From: an uncultured Hyphomicrobiales bacterium
GTDB lineage: Bacteria; Pseudomonadota; Alphaproteobacteria; Rhizobiales; Beijerinckiaceae
DNA length: 6,495 bases
Assembly: GCA_903932565.1 (NCBI GenBank)
Contig: CAIZGQ010000375.1
Coordinates: 1 to 6,495 of the forward strand
Direction: 5' to 3'
Each line of letters starts with the position of its first letter. Positions within the stretch are counted from its first letter, which is position 1. Position numbers and translations under genes: made by a program. Shown piece by piece: positions 6,178-6,495 of this stretch. Below the pieces are notes generated by a model that ran no database searches, was not told the DNA's origin, and saw only the letters and a list, made by a program, of their open reading frames with translations.

Positions 6178-6495
6178 TCAGCCATGTCCCAGATAAGCGG
6201 CGCGGATATCGCCACGTGCATCAAGCTCTTGCGGTGTGCCTTTGGCGACGAGTGCGCCGCAATCAATCACGCAGCCGGTCTGCGCAATCTCCAGCGCGCG
6301 CGTGGCGTTCTGTTCGATCAGCAGGATGGAGACGCCGCTCGCGTGAATCTGCGCGATGATGTCGAACACCTGGCTGATGACGATGGGCGCGAGCCCAAGT
6401 GATGGCTCATCAATCAGCAGCAATTGCGGCTGCGCCATCAGTGCGCGGGCAATCGCCACCATCTGCTGCTGGCCGCCAGAGAGCGTGCCGGCAAT
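6178..6495 (-). CDS. Branched-chain amino-acid type ABC transporter ATP-binding protein, LivF family (partial, C-terminal part)
   Basis: The last 105 residues of a leftward gene are present; the start lies beyond the window edge. The fragment opens at the ABC signature LSGGQQQMVAIARALM, followed by Walker B LLLIDEPSLGLAP, the H-loop-region glutamine variant LLIEQNA and the tail VAKGTPQELD and YLGHG. EPSLGLAP, and EQN where many ABC proteins have a histidine, are hallmarks of LivF, the second ATPase of the high-affinity branched-chain amino-acid (HAAT) importers. These take up leucine-type amino acids but also amides, urea and aromatic acids. Being last of the transporter genes before the cyclase, it matches the usual livHMGF order, though the other subunits are outside the window. 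No symbol is given because the substrate is unknown. Confidence 0.92.
   Translation of the reverse strand: MAGTLSGGQQQMVAIARALMAQPQLLLIDEPSLGLAPIVISQVFDIIAQIHASGVSILLIEQNATRALEIAQTGCVIDCGALVAKGTPQELDARGDIRAAYLGHG

Noticed and set aside
5820..6359. Plus-strand open frame of 179 codons over the cyclase and livF-like genes
   Set aside because: It is antisense to two genes with firm motifs and spans their junction; there is no sign of independent coding.

Overview
The window looks like ordinary chromosomal DNA of an alphaproteobacterium, probably of the Hyphomicrobiales (Rhizobiales) type. This is inferred from moderately high GC, a preference for GC-ending codons, and the character of the proteins: a fasciclin-domain secreted protein, a YghU-type glutathione transferase, a Liv-type uptake ABC transporter linked to a cyclase-family hydrolase, and a short POT transporter. 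No rRNA, tRNA, CRISPR array, insertion sequence, integrase or phage gene was seen.

Left part (1-1364). The 5' end of a solute-binding protein gene runs leftward off the window and begins with GTG at 215. A 163-bp divergent intergenic region separates it from a complete rightward yghU gene (379-1254). A 110-bp spacer follows, holding a strong GC-rich hairpin that can pair with a Shine-Dalgarno-like sequence.

Middle (1365-3735). A proton-coupled oligopeptide transporter of the POT/PTR family (1365-2768) is followed by a good extended -10 promoter with an overlapping inverted repeat. Next is a secreted single-FAS1-domain protein (2901-3467) closed by a clear intrinsic terminator (3495-3523). 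The 200-odd bases after the terminator carry no gene I can support.

Right part (3736-6495). A duplicated-ATPase ABC-F protein (3736-5358), probably a ribosome-associated factor, is convergent with a leftward pair. That pair is a cyclase-family metal hydrolase (5367-6146) and, 31 bp upstream of it, the 3' end of a LivF-type ATP-binding subunit (6178 to the window edge). These two probably belong to one operon that imports a small carboxylate, amide or amino-acid-like compound and hydrolyses it.

The genes do not form one pathway. Uptake is a recurrent theme: parts of two ABC importers and a peptide symporter. I found no convincing new system. The points most worth checking are the compact POT transporter that seems to lack the extra HA/HB helix pair, the hairpin before it, the inverted repeat over the fasciclin promoter, and the importer-cyclase operon.
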